Source: Ilex aquifolium (Eukaryota > Streptophyta > Magnoliopsida > Aquifoliales > Aquifoliaceae). From it: a stretch of 64,000 bases of DNA. The DNA lies in NCBI GenBank assembly GCA_951799425.1, contig OX637394.1, positions 7,885,501 through 7,949,500 of the forward strand, given 5' to 3'. Under the pieces are notes generated by a model. The model saw only the letters and a list, made by a program, of their open reading frames with translations, had not been told where the DNA came from and ran no database searches. Within the stretch, counting starts at the first letter, position 1; each line of letters begins with the position of its first letter. The position numbers were made by a program, and so were the translations under genes. Positions 24,693 to 37,131 of the stretch are shown here, in pieces.

Positions 24693-25819
24693 CTAGTTAT
24701 TTCTCGTGCTTAAAGGCACGAAGTAATAAAAAAATGGTCAACAATAAATATATTTGTATTCACACCCAAAATCAAATCACAAATATAGAGGAGAGAGAAA
24801 TAAATATAAGCATCAGTTGTAGTGAGAGTGAGTGATAGTAGTGGTGGTGAAAGTCGTGGGTCGCAACAGTGATGGTGGTGGTAGATTTTGGGTGACGATG
24901 GTAATAGTTGCAACCATGGGTGATGGCGGTTGTGGCTGTGGATGTGAGTGGTGGTGGGTGATGGTGATGGTGGTTGGTGATGAGTGGTGACGGTGGACGA
25001 TGATGGTAGTGGTGGTGAGGGTAGGGAGTGGAGGTTGGGGCAATGACGGTGGTGGTGGTGGTATTGGTGGTAGGGGTGATGGTGGGACAGTGGCGGTGGT
25101 GATAATTGGGATGATGGTGGTGGTGGGGCGGTGGGGAGGGTGATGGTGGTGGTGGCGACAGGGGTGGTAGTAGTGGGGCAGTGGTAATAGTGGTGGTTAT
25201 TGTGGTAGAAATGGTGGTGGGCTGGTGATAGTGGTGGAGCAGTGGGGGTGATAGTGGTGGTAATAAGGTGGCGGTAGCAATAGTTGTGGTGGGGTGGTGG
25301 TAGGGGCGGTGGTGATGGTTGTTGTGACAGAAGTGGTGGTGGGGTGGCGGCGGTGGTAGAGTGGTGGGGGTAATGGTTGTGGTGGTGGCGACAGCTGTGG
25401 TGGTAGTGGTAGTGGTGATGGTGGTGGTGAGTGTGGTGGTGTGGCGATGGGGGTGGTGGTTGGGTGGCGATAGCAGTGGTTGTGGTAGTAGTTGTTGTGG
25501 CAGAGGTGTTGGGGTGGCGGCGGTAGTCATGGTAGTGGTAGTGGTGATGGTAGTGGGGGTTGGGGTGGTGGTGGGGCGGTTGCAAACACTAATTTTTTTT
25601 ATTTAAAATACTTATGAGAAGTTATATGTTCTTGAAACACTTTTAAAAAGTCACCCAAAATACACCCTTAGAGCCTATTTTTCCTATTAAATTTGGAGTG
25701 TTAATATTTTTCGTTAGATTAAATTTAAAGTAAAATCTAAAAAGATCTTAACTACGAAAAGCAAAAGTCATTTTGTTTATCTTTTGAAATTTGAATTGTA
25801 TTGTACTTTATTATATAGA
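24693..25819 (-). mobile_element. non-autonomous Helitron 2
   Basis: On the minus strand it starts TCTATATAATAAAGTAC (ending at plus 25819) and ends with a hairpin (plus 24704-24721, TCGTGCTTAAAGGCACGA) followed by CTAG at plus 24693-24696. The flanking bases are A and T. About 740 bases of the interior are GTG-rich (minus CAC). Its start abuts the end of Helitron 3 with no spacer. Confidence 0.85.
24830..25580. repeat. GTG/GGT-rich array in Helitron 2
   Basis: Interrupted (GGT)n and (GTG)n with GATGGT, GTGGCGG and TAGTGG variants. The long His/Pro/Thr-only frames on the minus strand are products of the triplet repeat. Confidence 0.85.
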
Positions 25820-27187
25820 CTAGTTATTGTCTGTATTTGAAGGTACGAAGTAATAAAAAAAATGGTCAACAATAAAGATATTTGTATTTACACCCAAAAT
25901 TAAATCACAAACATAGAGGAGAGAAAAATGAATTTAAGTACCCATTGTAGCGGTGGTGGGCGACAGTGGTAGTAGTGGAAGACAGTGATTGATGTGGTGG
26001 GTGGCGACAACCGTCGTGATGGTGGCAGCCGTGATGGCAACGGTGATGATGATGGTGGGTTTTGGGTGATGATGATGGTAGTAGTAGCCGTGAGTGACGA
26101 CGATGGTGGTGGTGGGGGACGGTGATGGTGATTGACAGTGGTGGTGGTGGTGGGCGGTGACGATGGTAGTGGTGGGCGACGACGGGTACTTCTAGGCGAT
26201 AGTGTGATGGGTGGTGGCGAATGACGATGATGGTCGGTGTGGTAGGGGTGGGTGACAGAGGGTGGTGACAGTGATGGGCAATGACGGGTGGTGATGGTTG
26301 GTGGTGGTAGGTGTGGGTGACAGTGGCTGGCGATGATGGTGGGCGACAATGGGTAGTGATGGGTGGCGGTGGGCAACAACGGTAGTGGTGGGTGTTGGAT
26401 GGGCGCCGATGGTGGTAATGGTAATAAATATAAGAATAAGAATAAGATGACGATGGTAGTGAGTGGTGGTGATGGACGATGGTGGTAACAATCGGTGGTG
26501 GAGGGTGGATGGTGGCGGTGGGGGAGTGGTGGGGTTGATAAGGTAGAGGTGGGGGGAATGACAGTGATGGTGGGGTGTCGGTGGTGATGTGGTGGCGGCG
26601 ATGACAGTGGTAGTGACAATGGTGGTGATGATCATAAGAATTGTGGTGGGGCGGTGGGGGGTGGTGATGGTAGGGGTGATGGTGGGATAGTGGCGATTGT
26701 GATAGGGTGCAACAGTGGTGATGGTGGTGGTAGTGGGGATGGTGATGGTGGGGCGGTGGGGCAGTAGGGGTGTTGGTGGTAGGGTGGTGGCAAGTGGTGG
26801 GGGAGATGGTAGTGGTGGTGGGGCAGTGGGTGTGGTAGGGTGGTGACAGTAATAGTGGCAGCGACAATGGTGGTGGTGGTGGGGACGGTGTGGGTGGTGG
26901 GGGTAGTTGTGATGGTACCGGTGATGGTGGTGAGGCAGTGGTAGGGTGGTTCCAAACATTAAATTTTTTTTAAAGTACTTATGAGAAGTTATAAGTCATA
27001 CAAGTACTTTTAAAAAATCACTCCAAACACACCTTTAGAAGCCTATTTTTCCTATTAAATTTAGGGTGTTAATATTAGCCGTTAGATTAATTTTAAAGTA
27101 AAATTTAAAGCGATCTCAACCGCGAATAGCAAAAGTCATTTTGTTTATCTTTTGAAATTTGAATTGTAAGCTACTTTATTATATAAA
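25820..27187 (-). mobile_element. non-autonomous Helitron 3, abutting Helitron 2
   Basis: The minus-strand 3' end is CTAG at plus 25820-25823, preceded by a weakened hairpin. The 5' end near plus 27187 has drifted (TTTATATAATAAAGTAG instead of TCTATATAAT). Its flanks match those of Helitron 2 over about 200 bases on each side of a 1-kb GTG-rich array. Confidence 0.78.
25940..26955. repeat. GTG/GGT-rich array in Helitron 3
   Basis: Same composition as in Helitron 2 but longer, about 1 kb, and with a different order of variants. This suggests independent expansion after the copies separated. Confidence 0.85.
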
Positions 27188-27960
27188 TATTGCACTGGAG
27201 ATTTCCTGCAATAGTTTGAGATAGCGATCGCCCGTATGATGAACCTGAAACAATCCACAGGGTCAGAAAAGGGGCCGGGTGAACACCCGACTTATTCCCT
27301 CCGAAGCTCAAGTCAGTATAAGATTGGAGGCTTAAGCACGATACACTATCTTTGTTTGATTTTGCGTACCTTTGTTTCCTTTTCTGAAGAGTATTTATAC
27401 TTGGAACGGTAATGAGTGCAAAGACTTTCAGTCCCATCTCAGCATTTAATGTCTGACACTCTTACCCATGTGCAATGAGTGTTCTCCACTCAAGTCTTCA
27501 CATCTTTAATGCTCGGGCGATAGGACAGGTGCTCGGCTCCATGCCAAGGACTTATAACTATCGTCGAGGAACTAGAATTCCTATGATCAGTTTGACGCAT
27601 ACTCCCGAGCATTCAATGTTCGGGGGAACAGTACCTCAGGGTACGCCGAGGTTATGTACTCGGCATAATAGCCATCAATGTCAAGCAATCATGACTTGTA
27701 GGCTCAGGTCTTGAGGGTGCAAGAGCTCATTAATGGTTCTGTCTGAGTCACTCATATCGCCATAAATGCGCTGTCACGTCGTCTTAAATGCGGGTGTCAG
27801 TAGGCGTACTCAGCTCTTCCGAGCTGATCTTTCTTGGTTCCACTCCTCGGCATCCTTTGAGTTTCATAACAGTTACACCTTTACACGTGTCAGTCTGGGG
27901 GCTGCTGAGCTGCCTAAGGTCCCACCATATATATTATTATTTTTTAACATCAATGTGTGT
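27188..27960. mobile_element. LTR-like sequence, unclassified
   Basis: GC-richer segment (GAGATAGCGATCGCCCGTAT, CTCAGCATTTAATG, GCTCGGCTCCATGCC) whose composition and promoter-like TATTTATAC resemble solo LTRs of plant retrotransposons. No matching second copy, PBS or coding domain is visible. Classification is inferred. Confidence 0.35.
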
Positions 27961-29229
27961 GAATAATTTAAATTAAGATCAACATTGAGAATAATTTTTC
28001 AACATGTTATTGTTGATACTAGGAATTTTTTGTCAATTGTCAAAGGAGAACACTTGAAAAACAAGTCAAAGACTAGAGGAACTCTAAGAGTTGATCTTCC
28101 GATACTTAAATTAGAAATGGAATGAAAATTTGAATAGCAAATTGGAGTTTAGATGACTTCCGTATTAGCATCATCTATGCCCTCTTTTACAGATAGCATG
28201 ATACCGTTGGAGGATGTTTATTATCCCTTGGTTTGAATTTGGGTGAATTCCGGGTTTCCAATTGTGAGGTGAAGATAGACTTCTCCCTCGAGTAGAATTC
28301 TAGAGTTGAGTTGAACTGGTCAAACATGCCGAACTGGCAAACTGTGCCGCAGGTGGAGCTCGGGCTCTACTCAAGTTAAGTTCCAACTAATGAATGGCAG
28401 TACAGTGGTAAGATTGATTTAGGATTAAATAGTTCCCACAGGACATCAAGTGAACGGACCTACGACCAAATGTGTCCCTATCTATGTTTGAAACTCAACT
28501 TTACTAGCTGCAATTTTAAGTAGCGGAGCAACTGATAAGCTGTATTAGAGGGGTTGACACATCAATTTGGATTTAGTTCGACTTTGTAATAAATAAAAGA
28601 ATACCTAAGTAAGTGGGTTAGACTTTTAATATGAGCTTTTTAATCTGTTTCATCTTTCTTTTTTCGTTTGTTTTCTTTCATGAACAGCACTTGGCAGAAA
28701 GCTGCCGACATTGTTTTAGACGAAAGAAACCTAAAGAATAAAGATGGTGACCCCACTGGAAGGGCACAGCAGTGGCCTACCTCATTGTTGATTGCACCTC
28801 CATATATATTTGTGGTTTTGCAGTTGTATATATGTTAGCACCAGACTATATGGATATAGGTATTGTAACAAAATGTATCTAAGTTCTCGGTTTTGTTTTA
28901 TTAATAAAAATAAAAATTTGGAGGTCGGTATCTAAACATAATAGGATTCCAAAAAAACTAACTCGCCAATTTTTTTTAAATTAAGTCCCTGTTGAAAAGT
29001 CAAAAGTAATGGATATAACTAATACTCTTTACAATTGCAAAAAATAACAACAATGTCATCACCTAATTTAAACATTTATTCTAAAAAATTATGTCATCAT
29101 AATGTACATTTTTTCCAATAAACACAAATCGTAAGACTTGTATATTAAAAAAAAAACGGGTACGCAATTAAAAAAATATATATACATTCGAGCTAAAAAA
29201 TAACAGGTATGCAATAAAAATATGAAAAA
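27961..29229. other. intergenic, possible exon-like segment at 28687-28790
   Basis: An acceptor-like TTTCATGAACAG precedes an open segment that could encode a short GDPTGRAQQW-containing peptide, but no partner exon is found. The rest is AT-rich without features. Confidence 0.3.
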
Positions 29230-29745
29230 TAATAAGTAAGCAATAATTGTCAAACATGTACACTAAAACACAGATCGTCAGACAGGTACACTAAAACACA
29301 TATCATTAATGTACCTTCTTCTTCATAAACACAGATCGTAAAACACAGATCGTCAGACAGGTACACTAAAACACATATCGTTAATGTATATTCTTCTTCA
29401 TAAACACAGATCGTGAGATATGCACACTAAAACACAGACTATTAATGTACTTTATTCTCCATAAACACAGATCGTCAGATAGGTACACTAAAACACAGAT
29501 CACATGTTCACTAAAATATAGATTGTTAATGTACCTTATTCTCCATAAATACAGATCATTAGACAGGTATACCAAAAACACAAATCGTTAGACAGATACA
29601 CTAAAACACAGATTGTTAATATTTCTTCTTCTCCATAAACACAGATCATCAAATATATACACTAAAACACAAATTGTTAATGTAATTTCTTCTCCGTAAA
29701 GACAGATCGTCAAACAGGTACACTAAAACACGGATCGTCAGACGT
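29230..29745. repeat. compound minisatellite, 61-88 bp units
   Basis: Units contain ACACAGATCGTCAGACAGGT, ACACTAAAACACA and GTTAATGTACCTTCTTCTCC. The TTAATGT landmark recurs at about 29306, 29381, 29442, 29526, 29615 and 29677, giving spacings of 61-88 because a sub-unit of about 24 bases is present or absent. Confidence 0.75.
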
Positions 29746-30514
29746 CATCATAATGTCCAAAAAATTTGGTTCATGAGTTTGAATTTTAAAACTGATACAC
29801 AATACTGTAAAAACCTCAATAACAAACACACACAAAAAAGAGAGAGGAAGAAACTAACTATATTTTGCCCCCATCATAGGTAATGAAAAATCAATAACTA
29901 AGCATTTTCTTAACATTCCCGCCAATACAAGGATCGCATTTAAATTTTTTCAAAAACTGGAGGACTTTTTTTTATATTAAAAATTCGGTAAAATTAAAAT
30001 TAGTTTACACACCAAAAAAAAGACCCTAACCTATTTAATTATAAAAAGAATAATGAAATTTTTCAAAAGATAAGTTTTTTATTAGATAAAATATAGAGAT
30101 ACAGTACTAAAAAAATATATATTTAGATAGCATAGTTAGACCCCCTATTAGAGTAAGACTTGCTTATTGGTAACACCCTGAATTCAATCAAATACGGGCA
30201 ATGCAGCCAAGTTGATGATTATGTCTGTTTTGTTTGGCGTATACGTTCAACACCATGATAATACATTGATATTATGACATTATTGATGCATGGTATCAAT
30301 GTTGTCTCGGATTGATTATAATTATATAAATAAGAATGAGCAGCTTAAGCCCTAGGATGTTAAAGGGTCGTGTGGCCCAATCCAAAGATTTAATGGCCAG
30401 GACTAGGATATAGACATAATGGCTGGCCCATTATAAGAAACAATGTCACTCGATCATTATCAAATTGACTGCAATCTTTTAATGTCTGTAAAGATCTCAT
30501 CAGAGCACCTTATA
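29746..30514. other. intergenic, nothing recognised
   Basis: AT-rich DNA. No gene, RNA gene or paired repeat is apparent. Confidence 0.5.
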
Positions 30515-31107
30515 CTTGGGTCCATTTGATTAGGAAAAAAATAATGATGAAAAATGAAGTGAAAGAAAAGAAAAAATAATAAAAAATATATTCTCATGCA
30601 TCTATTTGATTAGTATGAAAAACTTGCAAGAATTTTTTTTAAAAATTATTCTACTGTTTGAAAAAAGAAAAATTACAAGAAATTTTCTCTAATTGTCAAA
30701 ATTATCTTTAATTATATTAAATGGGTTTAAAGAATAAAAAAATATGTATTATAATTGAAAGTTTCGTAACCTAATTTTGTGATAAACATCAGCACGAAGG
30801 TCTTTGAATCAAATTAAATGGTTAACCAAATCCATGCCAAGATTTTTTTAAATTAATAACCAATAAAATATTTTAAGAAAAATAAGGGTAAAATGAGAAG
30901 TTAATTATAGATCACAACTTTCTTGTATTTTCTTGTGTTTTTTACAAGAAAAAAAAGTTGGTTAATTGAGAGAAAATTCAAACATGAAATAAAATTATTT
31001 TTTTCATCTTTTTTCATTTTAGGTTAACTAAACACATAAAAAATTTTAAATTTTCTTTTTATTGTATTTTCTACTATTATCCCGCTAAACAAACAGACCC
31101 CTAATAA
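30515..31107. mobile_element. MITE with GGGTC terminal repeats
   Basis: The left end TTGGGTCCATTTGATTAGG and the reverse complement of the right end, TTAGGGGTCTGTTTGTTTAG, are similar. The interior is A-rich on the left and T-rich on the right. The target duplication is not clear. Confidence 0.5.
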
Positions 31108-31483
31108 GTCATGAGCTAGATGAGAATCATTATCACAAGTCCATAAGAAGTGATCTCATCGTAAGTGTCATGGATAAGTCAAACCATTGATATTTGAGAA
31201 ACTGGGATAGGAAAACCTGTTATTCTTGTAGTTGGTTCACTTGAATCTGGTCTGAAGGTCTGGATGCCTAGGTGAGTATGATAAATGTGATTTAAAGAAA
31301 AATGATAACAATTTAATTGAAATAAGTTGAACACTTCTTGGCTGCCTGCATTTTCTGCTCATAAGTTTGAGTTTCATCAATGGCTACAACAGTCCTACAG
31401 ACATAGAGATAGACATAGAATGCTTTTTCTGCCTGCATTTTCTTTCTCACTGTATGTATGCAATGCATACATATATATAAGTA

Positions 31484-31544
31484 CTGGTTATTACTCGTGC
31501 CTGAAGGCGCGAAATAATAATAAAAATTATCAATTATAAAAATA
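31484..31544 (-). mobile_element. 3' end of an outer Helitron (interrupted)
   Basis: A minus-strand hairpin (plus CTCGTGCCTGAAGGCGCG) and terminal CCAG (drifted from CTAG). The sequence resumes after the inner Helitron at 34776 with TTTGTATTCACATTC, which is internal sequence in Helitrons 2 and 3. Its 5' end cannot be placed; similarity fades near 34835. Confidence 0.6.
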
Positions 31545-33932
31545 CTAGTAATTGCCCATGCTTGAAGGCATGACGTAATAAAAAAAAATCGAAAGTAAAT
31601 ACATGTGCATTAAGAGACTGTATGCCATAAAAATTTGCCAATTAGAAAAAATAAGAAAAAACATTGATAAATATAATATGAGCCCATTATTTTTAAAAAA
31701 AAAATTGATAGAATACAAATCAAAATAATCTCAAACATTGTTCAATGACCGTTTAATTATTGAGTGATATCCAAATGGTAATAAATTCAAAAATCATTGT
31801 GGTATGAAAACAATCAAATAAATATGAGATAAAAAGCAAGGAATGAGGATTAAGAGATAAATTGCAACAAAAAATATAATAAACAACATCAACAAAACCT
31901 AAATCAATTAAAACTAAATTTTTAACACTCTATCGGGTTAAATTACACTTTTTGTTTTCATAGTATATTGATAGTTTAGAGAATGCTCGTACCTCTAAAT
32001 ATAATATATTTTTTTTCTATTCTTACAAACAATTACGGCTAAATTCTCTCTAAAAATAAGACTCTACAAAAATATAAAGATGTGCAAACCTTATCAAGTA
32101 AATATGTTTTTCATATATCATACTTAAACATATTCGTGGAGAGATAGCATGTCATTAATGAAAACTGGTCTTGATCAAATTTCCATGATTAAATTCAACT
32201 ACGCTAACATTATCAAATTGAGAAACTGAATACATAAAATTTGAGTCCCATAAATAATTCAAGCAAAATCCTCTAAAAACACAACTATACAGAACTATTA
32301 CCACTAATACAACCATTATCATTATTACCACTTAGCCTAAATTTTGATAACTAATCAAATTTTAAATATAACCAAGTCAACTATTTAAATTAATTTTGCT
32401 ATTCAATTCAAACCAAATTTCATCAACTAAGTTAATTTTATGTTGCACAAATTTGTCCCAAGAGCTTTACCCCACTACCACCCATCCATCATAACTTCGA
32501 GATTAACTATCATCACTAAGACCACCATCATTATCACTTCCAAACCTAAAACATATCTTCAGCAACAATCGGTATCGCTTCGAGAAGGCAATCTTACTTT
32601 TAACTACAATCCAAGCCAAATAATGTATCAAATTTGCAACAAATGAAGTTGAATTTCAGTATACTGTAGGAATAGTGTATAATTTGCAAAATTTATGAAT
32701 GTGCACAAAACATTAAATTGAAGTCAAGATTTGAAATTATTTAGAGACAAAATAATATTTAAAAACATAGACATTACAACCTAAAAAATTTTGAATAGTA
32801 GTATGGAGAACTCATTAAACATCATCCATACACCTCACAGTGGTTCTTGTCATTTTTGCTTTCTTTTGATGCAAACCATTCTCAAATGTGCCAAAAAAAT
32901 AAAAGGCTTGGCTCTTGATCAAAAGAACTCCTTGGTTCTTTCGGAATTCTTTGCAATTTTTGGACAAAACAAACACCAAAAATAGATGAACTCATCCTTA
33001 TTCACAAAAGACCACTTAGCCTGAACCAATCTTAGGTCCTCATATCCTAGAACGTACATAAAAAGATTGTAAATAACCTAAAAATATGTAAAACTAAAAA
33101 AAATAACAAACCCAAACCAATAAACCAATTTTTTAGGAGATCATCGTCCCGCTGGAGTTGTGTCATTGCTGATCGCTCGAGCTACGCCGTTGTGCTATAG
33201 ATGGTCGCTGTATCAGACAAAGTAAGTTCGCTAAAAAATAAAGATAATGTTGACCCGCTCATTGAAGCAGTGATACAATAACTTGGTGTTTCGATGACTA
33301 TGGTGGGTTTCGGTAGCAATGTGTGCGTGTGAGGGTGGGGAGGCGTTTGTTGGCTAGGGAGGTTTCGATGGCAGTGGTGGGGACTGGGGAGGAAAGGGGG
33401 TGGAGGTGCTGGTTAGCTGCAGGTAAGAGTTTGTCTTTGGATATATAAGGTGTTTGGTGGGCTGTTATGAGTTTTGGTGGCAGAGGGGAGAGGGAAGGAA
33501 GGGGTGGTTGCGGTAAGGGGAGACATACGCAGAGAGAGGGGGGAGGGATACCCGGGTGAGGCTTCAAGATTGTCGATGGTTGATCACTGTGTCTCCGATG
33601 GTGCCTCCATAGTGTTGCTCTGAAGAGAGAAGGTTTCAGTGAAGAGAGAAAAAGAGAGAAAAGAAAGGGGCGCCGGTGGCTATAGGGGCGGTTCAAGCCA
33701 ATTTGAGGCCTAAAACAAAAATATTAAATGAATGTCTTTTTATTTTTAGTATTATTTTTTTTAAAAAAATTAATTTAGTTTTAATTTTCTATGTGAGAGG
33801 GAGATAAAAGAAGGATGTGTTAATATTGTCGAGAAAGAGATTTCAACTTTTGTTTTTGTTTTTTACCACAGAGAAGGAGAGAGAGTGTTTAATTTCAACT
33901 TTTGTTTTTATTTTTTATTTTTTTTATTGGAT

Positions 33933-33963
<31 letters not shown>

Positions 33964-34775
33964 AATTGGGTGGAAGTAAATATGAGTTGACTTTTGAGTA
34001 TTTTTTTAATTTCTAAGTTTTTAATGTTATGGATTGAATTATAGGCCCAAATTATTGCAATAAAAATTGTGATTGGATTTAATTTTTTAGAACTTTTTTG
34101 TAGGGCTTAAAATTTAATGGATTTAATTTTTTTTGTGGGCTAGTGATGTACCTAAAAATATGGGGCCTTCTAAAAATTTGGGGTTTAAAGTTCATGTTTT
34201 TTTTTCATACTGTTGGGCCGGCCCTGGGTGGCTATTCGTTGGGAGCAAAGATGGAGAGGAGAAACAAATAGAGAAAAAGAGGGAGACAGAGGAAAAATGA
34301 AATATCAGAAATAATTGGGTGAAAAGATCGAGATGAATGTAGGTGATAAAGGAAAGTGGAATAAATAATATAGGATCATCATTATATTGAATATTCTGAA
34401 ACTGTGATGTGAAAAAGTGATTTATCTAATATGGAAAGGATATTATTTAGAGCAGCATAAGCGGGGGTCAAAATTTAAATATGGACGTTAATTTTAGATT
34501 TGAACAGAATTTTAGATTTAGATGACATTGATTTTGGGCGAGATTGAGAGGCGAATTCAATGTAGGGGTGTCAATTTTGGAAACTAAAAATTTTGAGCAG
34601 CAAAAATATTTTAAAAGAGCTAATGTGGTACGTCGGATCAAAACGATCTGAGACGTCAATAACTTGAGATAGTTTGGGATAACGCCGTCCGTTGGATGAT
34701 GATTTTTTTGGTTACGAAACGATCTGGCCTCTCTTTGTCTCCAAAATTCAAAATCGTTCTACTTTATTATATAGA
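31545..34775 (-). mobile_element. non-autonomous Helitron 4, inserted in another Helitron
   Basis: The minus-strand start is TCTATATAATAAAGTAGAAC (plus 34775 downward). The end is a hairpin (plus CCATGCTTGAAGGCATG) then CTAG at plus 31545-31548. The insertion is between A and T. It is 3,231 bp long and contains a hAT element. I find no helicase or Rep coding. Pro/Ser/His-rich frames at 33298-33696 lack family features. Confidence 0.78.
33683..34226. mobile_element. non-autonomous hAT element inside Helitron 4
   Basis: The ends are TAGGGGCGGTTCAAGCCAAT and (reverse complement) CAGGGCCGGCCCAACAGTAT. A perfect 8-bp duplication GGTGGCTA flanks it (33675-33682 and 34227-34234). It is the same family as 20302-20797, in opposite orientation. 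Confidence 0.9.
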
Positions 34776-34835
34776 TTTGTATTCACATTCAAAATCAAAT
34801 CACAAACATAGAGGAGAGAGAAATGAATTAAAGCA

Positions 34836-36172
34836 CGAGACACTTCGCTAAAAACAATAGTGATCTTGAAGGATTACCACACGCTAATCCTTCAAAATTT
34901 AGCCCATTATTCCTCATTTTTTTTCCTCAAACTTTTCCTAGATTTTTTGGGATTGAAAAATAAGTAAGAACACTTTAGATCACGGCCCTAGAGTATTTAT
35001 AGGGTGAAAAACAGAGAAACTCTAAAAATTGAGCATTGCTGTTTTTAGTGAAGCGTGCGGAAGGTACCAACTCTCTTTTTCTCCTTTATTCTGATGATAC
35101 AGACAATTTTGTTTTTGGGACGGGTATCCAAATGGGCATGAGATGTCCGGATGCTGGAAACTTTATGTCCAGACTTTCGGCTTGCTTTTGTCCTAGTTAG
35201 AAGTAGATTCAGGAAATTTTTATGAAATACACATTTGTATATCTTGAAGTCTAGTTTCTACATTCCAAAAGTTAAATCAATTGGACGTCGAGATAAAAAG
35301 TTATAGTCAAAATACTAAGATAGTGTCCAATTTCTTTCTACTTGAATTCTCTCCCAAATAGATTTTAACTTTAGAATAATTCCAAACTTTTAATACACCC
35401 CATGTAATCTCTCCCAACATTTTTCAACTTTTCGGATTCAATGGTAGCTTGATTTTGACCAAAAAACATTTAGAAACTTATCTTACCATCATTCTCAAGC
35501 TTAAACACCTCCAAAACTATTGACAAAGTCAATACACGCGAAATTCAAACTTCGTCATCAATTTTTTTAACAATGATTCGAAGTTTTTTATCATCATTTT
35601 GTAAGTAATTTTAATATCATATTATTCATCTTTAAATTTTGTACGAGATCTTATAGCAGTGGGTTTTGCTTTCTATGAGTTAAGGAAATGCCTTCGTGCT
35701 TTGAGATTTGGAAGTTACGAAAAACTAGAGTTCATGTTGGCTAAAGATGCAAAATAATGTTTTTGTTCTTGGTTTGACGAACTCAAAGGCTCACGTAAAA
35801 TTTCATTTATTTTTTCTTTCATTTTTTGTTGTGATTTGGTGGTATTGTTGTGAAAGTGAATTGAACCATAATTTTTGGAATTGAGGGAATAATTGATAAA
35901 GTTTTGTTGAAATTTAGCCTTAATTTAGTGGAATTCTTGATTATGATGAAATTTTAGTTAAATTTAATTTATTCGGATTGGATTATCAGATCGGATGTGA
36001 AATTCGGATATGAACTAAGAATTTCATATCCAATGAATAAACAGATCAGACGTAGAATACAATTTTTTAATCAGATTTGGGTTCAGATCAATCAAGATCT
36101 GATCCAAATTCGATATGTTGATTGGCCTACTCACATGGATCTATTGTATATGTTGAGTACATTCTTTTCTTT
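34836..36172. other. intergenic, nothing recognised
   Basis: AT-rich unique DNA. No coding region is supported. Confidence 0.5.
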
Positions 36173-36285
36173 TTTTTTGTTACAGGGTGTTCAGACTTAT
36201 ATTGACTACTCTTTTACTAGGTTAGAGCATGTCCGTGAAGAACAATGGTGGTTGGCCCTTATGAGGTGTAGAAAATTATTAAATT
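36173..36285 (-). mobile_element. SINE fragment, family 2
   Basis: A plus-strand T-run then GTTACAGGGTGTTCAGAC, i.e. a minus-strand element ending GAACACCCTGTAAC plus an A-tail. The same end occurs at 40470 and 44870. Confidence 0.45.
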
Positions 36286-37131
36286 TGAGACCTCTAAGTT
36301 ACCAAATATTAAGCTAAACCACTGAAGCCCCCTAAAAAAATTTATGCGAAGTACATTCAACTCTAGTTGCTTGAGTTTGGAACTTGAGCTTCTTTCTCCA
36401 AATTAACAAGTTGTGATCTATGGTTTAAATTGCCTCTCATTCTCATGGAAAATGTTATTTTAAGTTAATTTGTCTATCAAATCTATCATAGTCATTAAAT
36501 TGATAAAAAAATCTCAATCAATAATAGTGTTTATTTCAATCAAATAACAAAAGTAATTAGGACATGGAATAAAGTCAACAAATTTGATCCAAGAATAAAT
36601 TATTTTTTTTCAAGATCATAAAAATATAAGTTAAAAAGGCAAGAGTTCATACTCTTTCTTTTCAATAATGTTATTTAAATAAATACAAGGATTCATTGTC
36701 AATTCAATAATTATGAGTTATTAAATCGATAAATGAAGTCCAAGTAACATTGCTATGCTTAAACTTTTGTTTTATTATTAATGATAAATATATGAAAACC
36801 CATATCTATGGATATGGACAATACAAACATTTTTCAAGGATACAAAGACTCAGCCTTTAGCTGACTAGTATACCTTTTTCATATAGACACTAAACATTCT
36901 CAAATCAAATATTACAACCAGAATAAAACAAAACAAACACTGTGAAGGTATCAAACATCACAAAAGTAAATACAAATTAAATGATTAATAATAATAATAC
37001 CCTTTGATGTAGTGCATGGACAAACACGCCCTCCAAGTTTACCAGTTGAATTACCAAAATGCCCTCGCGTGCGTTGACAGAACCATTACCAGCCAACCAT
37101 ATTTGTTTGAAAAGACGAAAAATGGCCTCCA
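36286..37131. other. intergenic, 3' flank of CYP86A
   Basis: AT-rich. The P450 3' UTR probably occupies the last 200-300 bases. Nothing else recognised. Confidence 0.45.

Noticed and set aside
24710-26960. Very long His/Pro/Thr-rich or Val/Gly-rich reading frames on both strands
   Set aside because: They are translations of interrupted GTG/CAC triplet arrays inside Helitrons. All frames stay open for the same compositional reason and none has domain structure.
28687-28790. Exon-like segment after TTTCATGAACAG
   Set aside because: The splice acceptor looks good but there is no upstream exon, the frame soon stops and no family is recognised.
29230-29745. CRISPR-like array
   Set aside because: Repeats and spacers are not distinct, units vary in length, and the genome is a plant's.
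33298-33696. 132-codon Pro/Ser-rich minus-strand frame
   Set aside because: Inside Helitron 4 and without domain or homology signals; GA/GT-rich composition explains the openness.
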